Shown one piece after another: positions 7,188-16,294 of a DNA stretch of 64,000 nt. This DNA is from Massilia frigida (GTDB lineage: Bacteria; Pseudomonadota; Gammaproteobacteria; Burkholderiales; Burkholderiaceae_D). The notes beneath the pieces are model-generated. The model ran no database searches, was not told the origin of the DNA, and saw only the letters and a list, made by a program, of their open reading frames with translations. The number at the start of each line of letters is the position of its first letter. Positions within the stretch are counted from its first letter, which is position 1. The DNA lies in assembly GCF_011682175.1 (NCBI RefSeq), contig NZ_WHJG01000018.1, forward strand, positions 1-64,000, written 5' to 3'. The position numbers were made by a program, and so were the translations under genes.

Positions 7188-9074
7188 TTACTTCCAGTCG
7201 CCCCGCAAAGCCAGCACCTGCTTGTGCAGGTAGTCGGGCGTGGCATCCTGCGGCGCAACCGGCGTGCCGACCGCCAGCGCCAGGCGCGAACGCGGCCCGC
7301 GCGCGAAGGTGCGCTCGAACAGATTGCCCGGATCGCGCGTGAGCAGGCTGCCCCACAGGCCGCGCAGCGCCATCGGAATCACCGGCACCTTGCTGCGTTC
7401 GATAATCTTGGCGATCCCGCTGCGGAATTCGCCCATTTCGCCGGTCGAGGTCAGGCGCCCTTCCGGGAAGATGCATACCAGGTCGCCTTCATGCAGCGCC
7501 TGCGCGATGTCGATGTACGCCTTCTCCATCAGGAACTGGTCTTCCTTGGCCGGCGCGATCGGAATCGCGCGCGCAGTGCGGAACAGCCAGCCCATGAACG
7601 GCATCTTGAAGATCTTATGGTCCATCACGAAGCGGATCGGGCGCGGGCTGGCCGCCCCGATGACGATGGCGTCGACATAGCTGACGTGGTTGCACACCAG
7701 GACCGCCGGGCCATCCTCGGGAATCCGGTCCACGTCCACGGTCTTGACGCGGTGGATGGTATGAATCAGCATCCAGGCCAGGAAGCGCATCAGGAATTCC
7801 GGCACCAGCGAGAAGATATACAGCGCCACGACGGCATTCAGGATGGCGGTGGCAAGGAACATTTCAGGAATCGTGAAGCCCATCTTGATCATCACGATGG
7901 CCACGCCGGCCGCGCCGATCATGAACAGCGCGTTCAGGATATTCATGCCGCCGATGGTGCGCGACAGGTGGGCCGGTTCGCAGCGGGTCTGGATCAGCGC
8001 AAACAGCGGCACGATGAACAGGCCGCCGAACACGCCGATCATGGCGATATCGAACAGCACGCGCGTCACGCCAGCCTGCGCCAGCATGCCCATCATCTCC
8101 ACTTCGACCGGCGGGCGAACGTAACCCAGGCTGGCGAAATACAGGTCGATGCCGAACAGCGACAGACCGATCGAGCCAAACGGCACCAGCCCGATTTCGA
8201 CCTTGTGGCCCGACAGCTTCTCGCACAGCAGCGAGCCGACGCCCACGCCGACCGAAAACACCGTCAGCAGCATCACGAACACGCTGTAGTCGCCATGCAG
8301 GAACTGTTTGGCGTACAGGGGAAACTGCGACAGGATCATCGCGCCGTAAAACCAGAACCACGAGTTGCCCAGCATCGACAGGAACACGGTGCGGTTCTTG
8401 CGTGCGTGGCCGATATTGCGCACCGACTCGGCAAACGGATTCGGATTGATTTTCAGGTCGGGTGCGGGTGCCGGCGACAGCGGAATGCGGTAGCTGGCCA
8501 CCAGGCCAAGCACGGCGAAGAACATGGTGGCGCCGGCCACCAGCTGCAAGCCGTGGGGTTTAAGCACCAGCGCGGCGCCCAGGATCTGGCCCAGCAGGAT
8601 GCCGACAAAGGTGCCCATTTCAACCACGCCGTTACCGCCAACCAGTTCTTCCGATTTCAGATGCTGCGGCATGTAAGCGTATTTCACGGGCCCGAACAAG
8701 GTCGAATGCACGCCCATGCCGACCACGGAGGCGATCAGCAGCCATAAGGTGTGCGACAGCCAGCCGATGCCCGCAACGAGCATGATGGCGATTTCCAGCA
8801 TCTTGACGAAGCGCGCCAGGCGCCCCTTCTCGACCTTTTCGGCGATCTGCCCGGCGGTGGCCGAAAACAGTACGTACGGCAGGATGAACAGGCCCGGAAT
8901 CAGGCTGTTCAAGATGGCCGGATCAAGGCTGGTCCAGCTGACGGCATCGTAGGTGAGAATCACCAGCAAGGCAGTCTTGAAGACGTTGTCGTTGAACGCG
9001 CCGAGGAACTGGGTCCAGAAAAACGGCGCGAAGCGGCGTTGCTTTAAGAGGGAAAACTGGCTGGATTGACTCAT
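7188..9074 (-). CDS. MFS lysophospholipid transporter-like protein fused to a PlsC-type acyltransferase
   Basis: 628 residues from ATG 9074, preceded by a GAGAG Shine-Dalgarno. Residues about 1-420 are a major-facilitator transporter of the LplT kind, with FFWTQFLGAFNDNVFK at the N-terminus and about 12 membrane segments. Residues about 440-628 are a 1-acylglycerol-3-phosphate acyltransferase domain with the NHxxxxD signature (NHVSYVD, about 460) and the later FPEGRLT block. LplT flips lysophospholipids inward and Aas re-acylates them, so this fusion plausibly recycles lysophospholipids at the inner membrane. Family members often carry a third, AMP-ligase domain; here the protein stops after the acyltransferase. 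The regulator gene at 9138 lies 63 bp upstream on the same strand. Confidence 0.9.
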   Translation of the reverse strand: MSQSSQFSLLKQRRFAPFFWTQFLGAFNDNVFKTALLVILTYDAVSWTSLDPAILNSLIPGLFILPYVLFSATAGQIAEKVEKGRLARFVKMLEIAIMLVAGIGWLSHTLWLLIASVVGMGVHSTLFGPVKYAYMPQHLKSEELVGGNGVVEMGTFVGILLGQILGAALVLKPHGLQLVAGATMFFAVLGLVASYRIPLSPAPAPDLKINPNPFAESVRNIGHARKNRTVFLSMLGNSWFWFYGAMILSQFPLYAKQFLHGDYSVFVMLLTVFSVGVGVGSLLCEKLSGHKVEIGLVPFGSIGLSLFGIDLYFASLGYVRPPVEVEMMGMLAQAGVTRVLFDIAMIGVFGGLFIVPLFALIQTRCEPAHLSRTIGGMNILNALFMIGAAGVAIVMIKMGFTIPEMFLATAILNAVVALYIFSLVPEFLMRFLAWMLIHTIHRVKTVDVDRIPEDGPAVLVCNHVSYVDAIVIGAASPRPIRFVMDHKIFKMPFMGWLFRTARAIPIAPAKEDQFLMEKAYIDIAQALHEGDLVCIFPEGRLTSTGEMGEFRSGIAKIIERSKVPVIPMALRGLWGSLLTRDPGNLFERTFARGPRSRLALAVGTPVAPQDATPDYLHKQVLALRGDWK

Positions 9075-9137
9075 GCTGATGGATCTCTCAAGGTCTCGAT
9101 GTGGCAAAAAGGTCGGGGGTGCATCGTCAGGGTACCA

Positions 9138-9872
9138 TCAGCCCTGGCGCAACAGGGCCTTGAATGCCTGCGGCACCCAGGGCCGCGCGGCCACGATGAA
9201 GCTGATCGCGTGGCGCTGGTCGAGCGGCAGGCGCGTTTCGTGCTGGTGCTGCTGCGCGAATTCGGCCGCCACCTGCTTCAGGCGTTCCAGCAGCGCGGCG
9301 CCGGACTGCTTCGACAGCATCACATTCACCAGCCGCATGACTTCATCCTCGCCATCGAAGCGCGAGTTCAGATAGTCGGCCGCCGCCTCGTGCCGGAAGT
9401 AGCCCTGGATCGGCCCATTCGCAATCCAGCCGAAAGTGCGCGCGATCAGCAGCTTGACCCGGTTATTCGGCAGCAGCTCCAGGAAGCCGATGCGGTCCAG
9501 CCGCAGCAGGTACTTGGTCACTTCCGCTTCCGTCATGTCGTAAAAGCGCACGATATCGTCGAAGCCGATGTGGTTCATGGCCGACACGGCCACCACCAGC
9601 AGGCGCGGGTCGCCGATGATTTCGCGCTCCTGCGCCAGCGTCAGGTGCGAAATCAGGGTCGGCGCCGACTGCGCCGCACTGAGTTCGTCGAACTCGATGC
9701 CGGTGGCGGTGAGGATCTCGTCCAGCCGCTGCAAGGTAAAATTCTTCTGTGAAAACATGCGCTTGACACTCGCTTCCGACATTCCTATCCGTCCGGCAAG
9801 GTCGCCGTAGGTAATTCCCCGCCCCTTCAGGAGGCGCTTCAAGGTGTCGACAAGTGTAATTGCGTGCGGCAT
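9138..9872 (-). CDS. XRE-family (Cro/CI-type HTH) transcriptional regulator
   Basis: 244 residues. The N-terminal 60 residues carry a helix-turn-helix (TYGDLAGRIGMSEASVKRMF) followed by LDEILTATGI, typical of the XRE fold. The C-terminal 180 residues form an all-helical domain of unknown role, seen in other long XRE regulators of Burkholderiales. It is co-directional with, and 63 bp upstream of, the LplT-acyltransferase gene, so it may control lipid remodelling or simply share its promoter. The AT-rich 9873-10013 spacer separates it from a divergent exported-protein gene and probably holds promoters for both. Confidence 0.88.
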   Translation of the reverse strand: MPHAITLVDTLKRLLKGRGITYGDLAGRIGMSEASVKRMFSQKNFTLQRLDEILTATGIEFDELSAAQSAPTLISHLTLAQEREIIGDPRLLVVAVSAMNHIGFDDIVRFYDMTEAEVTKYLLRLDRIGFLELLPNNRVKLLIARTFGWIANGPIQGYFRHEAAADYLNSRFDGEDEVMRLVNVMLSKQSGAALLERLKQVAAEFAQQHQHETRLPLDQRHAISFIVAARPWVPQAFKALLRQG

Positions 9873-10013
9873 TTCTGTATCCCTTCGAATTCTGGTAGCA
9901 AATATTAATACTTATTCAGAATAAAAGCGATACGGACTATCATTTCATTTAGTTAAGTCGATTCTTGCGTAAGATGTGTCTGCCAACCCGGCTAAGCTGA
10001 AGAGAGAAACCGC

Positions 10014-10445
10014 ATGAAAACCAACCTGATGGCCATCGCAATCGCTTGTGCACTGTTCGGCGCCAATCCCGCCGCGCTGGCCGAGGCCCACCACAAAAAC
10101 CTGGGCTCGAACCTGTCGAGCACCCCGAGCGGCGTGTCCGGCGCGGTGGTGCTTGGAAGTTTGCTGGTAGTGGCCGTGGGGGGCAGCGTGGTGGCGCAAA
10201 GCGTCGAAACCGTCGCCGACGGCACCATGGTGGTGCTCAAGAACGTGGCCGACGGTTCCACCGCCACCGTCAAATTCAGCGGCGATGGCGCCAAGGGCTT
10301 CTCCAAGCTGGTCGGCCAGGCCGTCACGGTGACCGCCACCGCCAGCGGCCATGTGCTCATCGCCGCCGGCAAGGTGATCGCATTCATCCCGACAGAAGCG
10401 GGCAAAAGCCTGCTGCACCATTCGCAGAACGGCTCGAAAGGCTAA
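10014..10445 (+). CDS. Small exported protein of unknown function (STM0539-like)
   Basis: 143 residues with a clear signal peptide (MKTNLMAIAIACALFGANPA, cleavage after ALA). A Gly/Val-rich hydrophobic segment follows (GAVVLGSLLVVAVGGSVV), then a small beta-rich domain of about 70 residues with repeated Val-Thr-Ala patterns. The family assignment is from memory and tentative. AGAGAG lies upstream of the ATG. It is translationally linked to the next gene (2-bp gap), so both probably act in the envelope. Confidence 0.7.
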   Translation: MKTNLMAIAIACALFGANPAALAEAHHKNLGSNLSSTPSGVSGAVVLGSLLVVAVGGSVVAQSVETVADGTMVVLKNVADGSTATVKFSGDGAKGFSKLVGQAVTVTATASGHVLIAAGKVIAFIPTEAGKSLLHHSQNGSKG

Positions 10446-10447
10446 GC

Positions 10448-11242
10448 ATGATCCGCATCGGACAACGTTTGCTCCTGCTGCTGATGCTGGCCATGCCGCT
10501 GCATGGCGCGCACGCCGGCACCGCCTGCGAAGAAGTCGCGCAGGACGCCACCGCCTTCGTCAAGGCCGTCAAGCTGGCCGAAAACACCAGCGCCGCCCTC
10601 GAAGCCTCCGGGGCCGAGGTGGCGCTGATCGCCCGCGTCGGCCAGGACCTGTCCAAGTACGACTTGCGCTATTCGCACATGGCCTACGCCTGGCGCGACC
10701 ATCCCAAGGGACGCTGGACCGTCGTGCACCTGCTGAACCAGTGCGGCACCGCGACCTCCAAATTGTTCGACCAGGGCCTGGCCAATTTTTTTCTCGATGA
10801 TTTGTTCGCCTACGAGAGCCAGATCGTGATCCCGGGCGCGCAAAGCCAGAAGCGCATCGCCGCCATGCTGTCCTCCAAGGCGCCGGCGCGCCTGCACGGT
10901 GAGCACTACAACATGCTGGCCTTTCCCTTCTCGACCAAATACCAGAATTCCAACCAGTGGGTACTCGAAACCTACGCCGCCAGCGCCAGCGACAGCGCCA
11001 TCGACGATCGCGGCGCCGCCCAGTCCTGGCTCAAGCAGGCGGGCTACAAGCCCAACACGATCTGGGTGCCCTCGGTCAAGCGCCTGGGCGCACGCGTGTT
11101 CCGCGCCAACGTGGCCTTCGACGACCACCCGATGGGGCGCCGCATCGCCGGCCAGATCGACATCGTCACGGTCGAATCGGTGGTGCGCTTCGTGAAGCTG
11201 CGCGACCCCGCCACCACCGAGTCGGTGGTGGGGATTCAATAA
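10448..11242 (+). CDS. DUF2145 family exported protein
   Basis: 264 residues with a signal peptide (LLLLLMLAMPLHGAHA) and a mature domain matching my recollection of DUF2145: an early CEEVA, then YSHMAYAWRDHP, LLNQCGT, the aromatic block FPFSTKYQNSNQW, and a C-terminal VESVVRF. The conserved His, Tyr and Cys residues suggest a folded, perhaps enzymatic periplasmic protein, but no function is established that I know of. The ATG is 2 bp after the stop of the upstream gene. The 3' end converges on the ABC-transporter ATPase gene with only 3 bp between, leaving no space for a terminator. Confidence 0.85.
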   Translation: MIRIGQRLLLLLMLAMPLHGAHAGTACEEVAQDATAFVKAVKLAENTSAALEASGAEVALIARVGQDLSKYDLRYSHMAYAWRDHPKGRWTVVHLLNQCGTATSKLFDQGLANFFLDDLFAYESQIVIPGAQSQKRIAAMLSSKAPARLHGEHYNMLAFPFSTKYQNSNQWVLETYAASASDSAIDDRGAAQSWLKQAGYKPNTIWVPSVKRLGARVFRANVAFDDHPMGRRIAGQIDIVTVESVVRFVKLRDPATTESVVGIQ

Positions 11243-11245
11243 GCG

Positions 11246-12310
11246 TCAGAACACCCACAGCTTCTCGGCCGGCATGTGCAGCCAGTAGCTGCCCGCCTCC
11301 AGCCGGTACTTCGAATACGCGCGCAGGCTCAGGCCTTCGCGCGTAAACAGGCACTCCCAGCGGTCGCCCAGGTACATGCAGGTCAACAGCGGCATTTCGA
11401 GCGCATTGTCGACCTGCTGCGCACTGATCTTCACATCCTCGACCCGGATCAGCGGCGTGGCCTCGCCGCCCGTACGCGCGCCACGCGCCGTGCCCTGCAT
11501 GCTCACGCCGGCCACCATCAGCGCCACCTTGCCATTGGTGCTGGCCACCACCTGGCCCGGCAAGCGGTTGTTACTGCCCATGAATTCAGCGGTAAACAAG
11601 GTGTCCGGCGTTTCGTACATGCTTTGCGGCGAGCCTTGCTGCTCGATCTTGCCGTTATTGAGCAGCAGGATGCGGTCCGAAATCGCCATCGCCTCGCCCT
11701 GGTCGTGCGTGACCATCAGGGCCGACAGGCCAAGGCGCACGATCAGCTCGCGCAGGAAGGCGCGCGCCTCCTCGCGCAGCTTGGCGTCCAGGTTCGAGAG
11801 CGGCTCGTCGAGCAAGATCACGGGCGGGTTGTACACCAGCGCGCGCGCAATCGCCACCCGCTGCTGCTGGCCGCCGGAGAGCTGGTGCGGAAAGCGCTCG
11901 CCCAGGTGGCCCAGCCCCAGTTGGCCCAGCACTTCCTTGACCTTGGCCTCGATCTCGCTCTTGCCCATCTTGCGCAAGGTCAGGCCATACGCCACGTTGT
12001 CGAACACGGTCTTGTGCGGCCACAGCGCGTACGACTGGAACACCAGTCCCAGGCTGCGGTGTTCGGCCGCCATCTCGAAATTGCGCGCGCCGTCGAACAC
12101 ACGGCGCTCGCCAATGTCGATGGTGCCGCTCTTGGGGCTTTCCAGCCCGGCCACGGCGCGCAGCAAGGTGGTCTTGCCGCTGCCCGAAGGGCCCAGCAGG
12201 GCCACCACTTCGCCGCGTTGCAGGTGCATCGATACGCCCTTGAGGATCTGGTTGGCGTGTGCGCCGGTGCCATAATCGAGGTGCAGGTCGTTGACGGTCA
12301 GTTCATTCAT
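11246..12310 (-). CDS. ABC importer ATP-binding subunit (Fe3+/organophosphate/polyamine class)
   Basis: About 354 residues. The ABC domain has Walker A GPSGSGKT, the Q-loop FQSYALWPH, signature LSGGQQQRVAIARAL, Walker B VILLDEPLSNLD and the switch His (VTHDQGEA). A C-terminal TOBE-like regulatory domain covers about residues 240-354. The ATG at 12310 is preferred over the one at 12316, because GGGA sits at normal spacing only for 12310. It is the last gene of the operon binding protein, permease, ATPase. The CUT/FbpC-like family transports ferric iron, spermidine, sugar phosphates or phosphonates; the sequence alone does not decide which. Confidence 0.92.
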   Translation of the reverse strand: MNELTVNDLHLDYGTGAHANQILKGVSMHLQRGEVVALLGPSGSGKTTLLRAVAGLESPKSGTIDIGERRVFDGARNFEMAAEHRSLGLVFQSYALWPHKTVFDNVAYGLTLRKMGKSEIEAKVKEVLGQLGLGHLGERFPHQLSGGQQQRVAIARALVYNPPVILLDEPLSNLDAKLREEARAFLRELIVRLGLSALMVTHDQGEAMAISDRILLLNNGKIEQQGSPQSMYETPDTLFTAEFMGSNNRLPGQVVASTNGKVALMVAGVSMQGTARGARTGGEATPLIRVEDVKISAQQVDNALEMPLLTCMYLGDRWECLFTREGLSLRAYSKYRLEAGSYWLHMPAEKLWVF

Positions 12311-12334
12311 GGTCATTCCCGGTGTAGGTAGTGT

Positions 12335-14101
12335 TTATTGGTGCAGCTTGACGCCGAAGCGCAGCGCAATGCCGAGGCCAATGGCCACCAGCGTGATATT
12401 GATGAACGACAGCGCCGCCACCAGGTCGGTCGAGCCGCCGGCCCACAGCGACACCAGCATCGCCCCGATGACTTCCGTACCTGGCGTGAGCAGGTACACG
12501 CCGGTCGAATATTCGCGCTCGAAGATCAGGAACACCATCAGCCAGGCGCCCAGCATGCCGAATTTGATGAGCGGCAGCGTCACGTCGCGCGTGACCTGGC
12601 CGCGGCTGGCGCCCACCGAGCGCGCCGCCTCTTCCAGTTCCGGCCCCACCTGCAGCAGCGCGGTCGAGATCAGGCGCATGCCGTAAGCCAGCCACACCAC
12701 CGAATACGCCAGCCACAGGGCGAAGATGGTCGAGCGCACTTCGCGCAGCAGCGGAATCGCATGCTCGCTGAGCCACAGCGCCGGCCCGAACCCGGTCGCC
12801 TTGAGCATCCCATCGAGCCAGCTTGGCACGAACAGGAACACCCACAGGAACGACAGGCCGGCCAGCAGGCCCGGCACGGCGCGCGGCACCAGCACGCTGT
12901 AATCGAGCAGGCGCGTGATGCCATCGGGCTTGCGATGCATGGCCAGCGCGATGGCCGTGTAGCACACCACCGCCAGCGCCCCGCCGATCACGCCGATCAG
13001 CACCGTGTTGATAATCCCGCGCACCAGCGAATGCTGTTCCAGGATGTCGCGGAAGTGCTGCAAGGTCAGTACATCCCACAGCACCACGCCCTCGCCCCAG
13101 TTCTGCACGAAGGAGCGCAGCACGATGCCCGACAGCGGCAGGATGATCGTCACCAGCAGCCAGCCGGCCAGCAGCGCGAACGCCAGCCATTTCCAGCGGC
13201 CCAGCGGCATCGCCTTCTGGCGCGCGCCCTTGCCCTTGATCGACACATACTTGTTGGCCGACTTGAGCAGCCAGCGCTGCAGCATCACCAGCGGCATGGT
13301 CACCATCACCAGGCACACCGCCACCGCCGCCATCAGGTGGTACGAGGGCGTGCCCATCTTGTTGGTCAGCTTGTACAGATAGGTGGCCAGCACCAGGTGA
13401 CCTTCCGGATCGCCCAGCACCAGCACCAGGCCGAACACCTCGAAGCCAAGGAAGAACACCAGCACGCCAGCGTACGCCAGCGCCGGCATGATCATCGGCA
13501 GCGACACGTTCATCATCACCCGCAGCGGCGAGGCGCCGGCCACGCGGGCCGCTTCCTCGACGTCGGAACCGAGGCTCCTCAAAGCCGACGATGCGTACAG
13601 GTACACGTGCGGCACGTGGGTCAGGCCGGCGATGATGACGATGCTGGTGAACGAATAGATATTCCAGGGGACGAAGCCGAGCAGCTGCTTGGCCCACACT
13701 GAATAAAAGCCCACGGGACCCATCGACACCACGTAGCCGAAGCCCATTACCATGGGCGAGACGAAAATTGGCACCAGCAGCAGCGGCGCGATCCAGCCGC
13801 GGCCCGGCAGGTCGGTGCGCACCATCAGGAAGGCCAGCATGCCGCCCAGCGGCACCGCGATGGCGGCCAGCCCGGTGGCGAGGATCATGCCATTCTTGAA
13901 CGCCTGGGTGAAATCGGGGTCCTCGAAAATGAAGGCATAGGCTTCGAGGCCGAAGGTTTTATCGGGCATGAAGAACGGCGCCGACAGGAAGCTTTGGTAA
14001 AAAATCAAAAACAGCGGTAAAAAGATGGCGACGCAGGCGAGCGTCACCACCAGGCCGCGCGGCCAGTTAAGCCGCGTGGCCCGCAATGATAAGGTGGTCA
14101 T
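12335..14101 (-). CDS. ABC importer permease with two fused transmembrane domains
   Basis: 588 residues with about 12 membrane segments in two homologous halves, as in FbpB/SfuB-type permeases. Each half carries an EAA-type loop: EEAARVAGASPLRV in the first and EEAARSVGASRGQV in the second. These loops dock on the ATPase encoded 24 bp downstream. The GGACC upstream of ATG 14101 is a weak Shine-Dalgarno. A G+C-rich hairpin (14126-14146) lies between this gene and the binding-protein gene, probably lowering permease expression relative to the binding protein. Confidence 0.92.
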   Translation of the reverse strand: MTTLSLRATRLNWPRGLVVTLACVAIFLPLFLIFYQSFLSAPFFMPDKTFGLEAYAFIFEDPDFTQAFKNGMILATGLAAIAVPLGGMLAFLMVRTDLPGRGWIAPLLLVPIFVSPMVMGFGYVVSMGPVGFYSVWAKQLLGFVPWNIYSFTSIVIIAGLTHVPHVYLYASSALRSLGSDVEEAARVAGASPLRVMMNVSLPMIMPALAYAGVLVFFLGFEVFGLVLVLGDPEGHLVLATYLYKLTNKMGTPSYHLMAAVAVCLVMVTMPLVMLQRWLLKSANKYVSIKGKGARQKAMPLGRWKWLAFALLAGWLLVTIILPLSGIVLRSFVQNWGEGVVLWDVLTLQHFRDILEQHSLVRGIINTVLIGVIGGALAVVCYTAIALAMHRKPDGITRLLDYSVLVPRAVPGLLAGLSFLWVFLFVPSWLDGMLKATGFGPALWLSEHAIPLLREVRSTIFALWLAYSVVWLAYGMRLISTALLQVGPELEEAARSVGASRGQVTRDVTLPLIKFGMLGAWLMVFLIFEREYSTGVYLLTPGTEVIGAMLVSLWAGGSTDLVAALSFINITLVAIGLGIALRFGVKLHQ

Positions 14102-14125
14102 GTGAGGTCCGATCTTGGGATGAGG

Positions 14126-14146
14126 GGGTGGGCGGGGCGCCCACCC
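14126..14146 (-). terminator. Intra-operon hairpin between binding-protein and permease genes
   Basis: Perfect arms GGGTGGGC (14126-14133) and GCCCACCC (14139-14146) flank a 5-nt loop, with no T-tract. Such hairpins after the binding-protein gene usually protect its mRNA or cause partial termination. Confidence 0.55.
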
Positions 14147-14165
14147 TGCGCGCGTTTGTTCGCCT

Positions 14166-15257
14166 TTACTTCTTGCCCGCGGTTTCTTTCCACTGCTTGA
14201 GGAAGGCCATGCGCTTGGCCGGTCCCAGGAACTGCAGCACGATCGGATGCACCGGAATCGGCTTGACGTTCTTCTCGCCGATGATCTTGATCAGTTCCGC
14301 CGACGTGGTCTCGCCCTTGACGTCGGAACGGATCGCAAACAGCTTCGAGTCGTTGGCGATGATGGTCTGGCCGCGCACCGACAACAGGTAATCCATCCAC
14401 AGCTTGGCCGCATTCGGATGCTTGGCGCTCTTGTTGATGAACTGTACGCGCGACAGGATCAGCGTGTAATCGGCCGGCAGCACCACGCCCAGCGAAGGGT
14501 CGGTCTTGGCGCGCACCAGCGCGTACGAACCGAGCACGTTGTAGCCGATCAGGTTCTCGCCCGACGAAATCCGTTCCAGCATGGTGCCGGTGGATGACTG
14601 CACCCGCACCTTGGCCGTGCCGAACGCATTTTCCAGCTCCAGGAACTGCGGATTTTCGCGCGCATCCTGGGTCATGAACATGAAGCCGACCCCGGATTTT
14701 TCGATGTCGTAGGTGGTGACCTTATCGCGGAATTTTTCCGTCTTGATCAGGGTGGCGAAAGCGGCATGGGTCTTCGGCACTTCGCTGGTGGTCAGCAAGC
14801 GCTTGTTGTACACGATGGCGGCCGGCTCGAAGGTGGTGCCATAGGCGCTGTCGTTCCACATGGCCCATGCCGGCAGCTTGGCCGCTTCCTGCGACTTGTA
14901 CTGCAGCGCGTGGCCGTCCGACGCGAGGCGCATCTGCAAGTCCATCGCCGACGACCACAGCACGTCGGCCGTATTGCCGCCGGCCGCCGCCTCCGAAATG
15001 AAGCGGTTGTACACTTCGGTCGAATTCATGTCGTTGTATTCGACCGTCACGCCGGGATACAGGGCATTGAAGTCCTTGATCAGCGGCTGCGCGGCCTTGC
15101 TGTCGGTAGCCGAGTAGATCACCAGCTTGGCCTCTTTCTTGGCGCCGTCGATGATCTTCTGGTAGTCGGCCGGGTAGCCCGCCGGAACCTGCGCGAAGGC
15201 GCTGCCGGCGAAGGTGGCCGCAATGGCGGCGCCGATAAGGGTACGCTTGATAGTCAT
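14166..15257 (-). CDS. Periplasmic substrate-binding protein of the ABC importer
   Basis: 363 residues with a signal peptide (LIGAAIAATFAGSAFA) and a type II periplasmic binding fold of the FbpA/AfuA class (LVIYSATDSKAAQPL, DVLWSSAMDLQ, GYNVLGSYALVRAK). I do not see the adjacent tyrosine pair that binds iron in classical FbpA. An organic anion, such as a sugar phosphate, phosphonate or carboxylate, is therefore at least as likely as ferric iron. GGAG lies seven bases upstream of the ATG. It is the first gene of the importer trio and lies 25 bp downstream of the TctC-like gene. Confidence 0.9.
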   Translation of the reverse strand: MTIKRTLIGAAIAATFAGSAFAQVPAGYPADYQKIIDGAKKEAKLVIYSATDSKAAQPLIKDFNALYPGVTVEYNDMNSTEVYNRFISEAAAGGNTADVLWSSAMDLQMRLASDGHALQYKSQEAAKLPAWAMWNDSAYGTTFEPAAIVYNKRLLTTSEVPKTHAAFATLIKTEKFRDKVTTYDIEKSGVGFMFMTQDARENPQFLELENAFGTAKVRVQSSTGTMLERISSGENLIGYNVLGSYALVRAKTDPSLGVVLPADYTLILSRVQFINKSAKHPNAAKLWMDYLLSVRGQTIIANDSKLFAIRSDVKGETTSAELIKIIGEKNVKPIPVHPIVLQFLGPAKRMAFLKQWKETAGKK

Positions 15258-15282
15258 ATTGTCTCCAGATTGTTGTTTTGTT

Positions 15283-16233
15283 TTAGCGAATCAGCTTGAA
15301 TTGCCTGGCCTGCCGGTTGTAGTCGGCGACAGCCTTGTGGATGTAATCGGTCAATGCCTGTCCGGTCAGCGTGAATGGATACAGCCCGTGCGCCGCCCGC
15401 AAGCGGGCAAAATCGGAGCTGGACGTCATGCGGTCGAAACTCCCCACCCAGCGCTGGTACTCGGCGTCCTCCACCTTGGGTCCCATCCACACGCCGCGGA
15501 TGATCGGCCACACCACGTCCACGCCCTGCTCGCGCGCGGTCGGCGCTTGCGACAGCACGCCCGGCAAACGCTGCTCCGACAGCACTGCCAGCACCCGCAC
15601 CCTGCCGGCGCCAGCGCCCGCGTACAGGGTCGCTTCCGAGGCATCGCCCGACACCACCTGCACATGGTTCGCGTGCATCGCGGTGAAGGCCTCGCCGCCG
15701 CCTTCCAGCGCGACGAAGCGCAGCACCTTGGGGTCGATCCCGGCACTGCGCGCCAGCAGCGCCATCTTCATCCAGTCCTGGCTGCCGATGGTGCCGGACA
15801 CGCCGATCAGCACCTTCTCCGGCTCGCGCCGCAGAGCGTCGATCAGACCGGCCAGGTTGCGGAACGCCGAGTCGGAACGCACCGCGATCATGCCGTAGTC
15901 GGCGCCCAGGGCCGCGACCCAGCGTACGTCGCTGGCGCTGGCCTTGCCGAACTTGCCCTGCGCCAGATTGAGCAGCGAACCGCCCGAAAAGGCCACCAGC
16001 GTATCCTTCTCGCTACCGCGCTGGGCCGCCATGGTGTGCCAGGCGACCGCGCCGATCCCGCCCGGCAGGTACGACAAGCGTAGCGCCGGCGCGTCAGTCT
16101 CGCTCTTGAGTCCTTCGCGCGCCAGCTTGCAGGTCAGGTCCATCGCGCCGCCCGGCTTGGACGGCACGATGCATTCGGCGGCTGCGGCGTGCAATGCGGC
16201 GCAGGCGGCCAGGATGGAAAACAGGGTTTTCAT
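15283..16233 (-). CDS. TctC/Bug-family periplasmic binding protein (orphan)
   Basis: 316 residues with a signal peptide (ILAACAALHAAA) and the Bug/TctC fold: VPSKPGGAMDLTCKLA near the N-terminus, LRLSYLPGGIGAVAW, the VLIGVSGTIGS block, and RVRVLAVLSEQRLPGV. TctC normally delivers tricarboxylates to the TctA/TctB membrane subunits. No tctA or tctB is present in this window; instead an ABC importer follows 25 bp downstream and a porin precedes it. Bug proteins lacking a transporter often serve as extracytoplasmic sensors, so a sensor role for the nearby TctE-like kinase is plausible but inferred. Confidence 0.88.
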   Translation of the reverse strand: MKTLFSILAACAALHAAAAECIVPSKPGGAMDLTCKLAREGLKSETDAPALRLSYLPGGIGAVAWHTMAAQRGSEKDTLVAFSGGSLLNLAQGKFGKASASDVRWVAALGADYGMIAVRSDSAFRNLAGLIDALRREPEKVLIGVSGTIGSQDWMKMALLARSAGIDPKVLRFVALEGGGEAFTAMHANHVQVVSGDASEATLYAGAGAGRVRVLAVLSEQRLPGVLSQAPTAREQGVDVVWPIIRGVWMGPKVEDAEYQRWVGSFDRMTSSSDFARLRAAHGLYPFTLTGQALTDYIHKAVADYNRQARQFKLIR

Positions 16234-16294
16234 GGCGCTAGCCTTTCGGGATGGGCAGGGAAAATCGCTCCGCCCACCCATGCCCAACAGCGCA

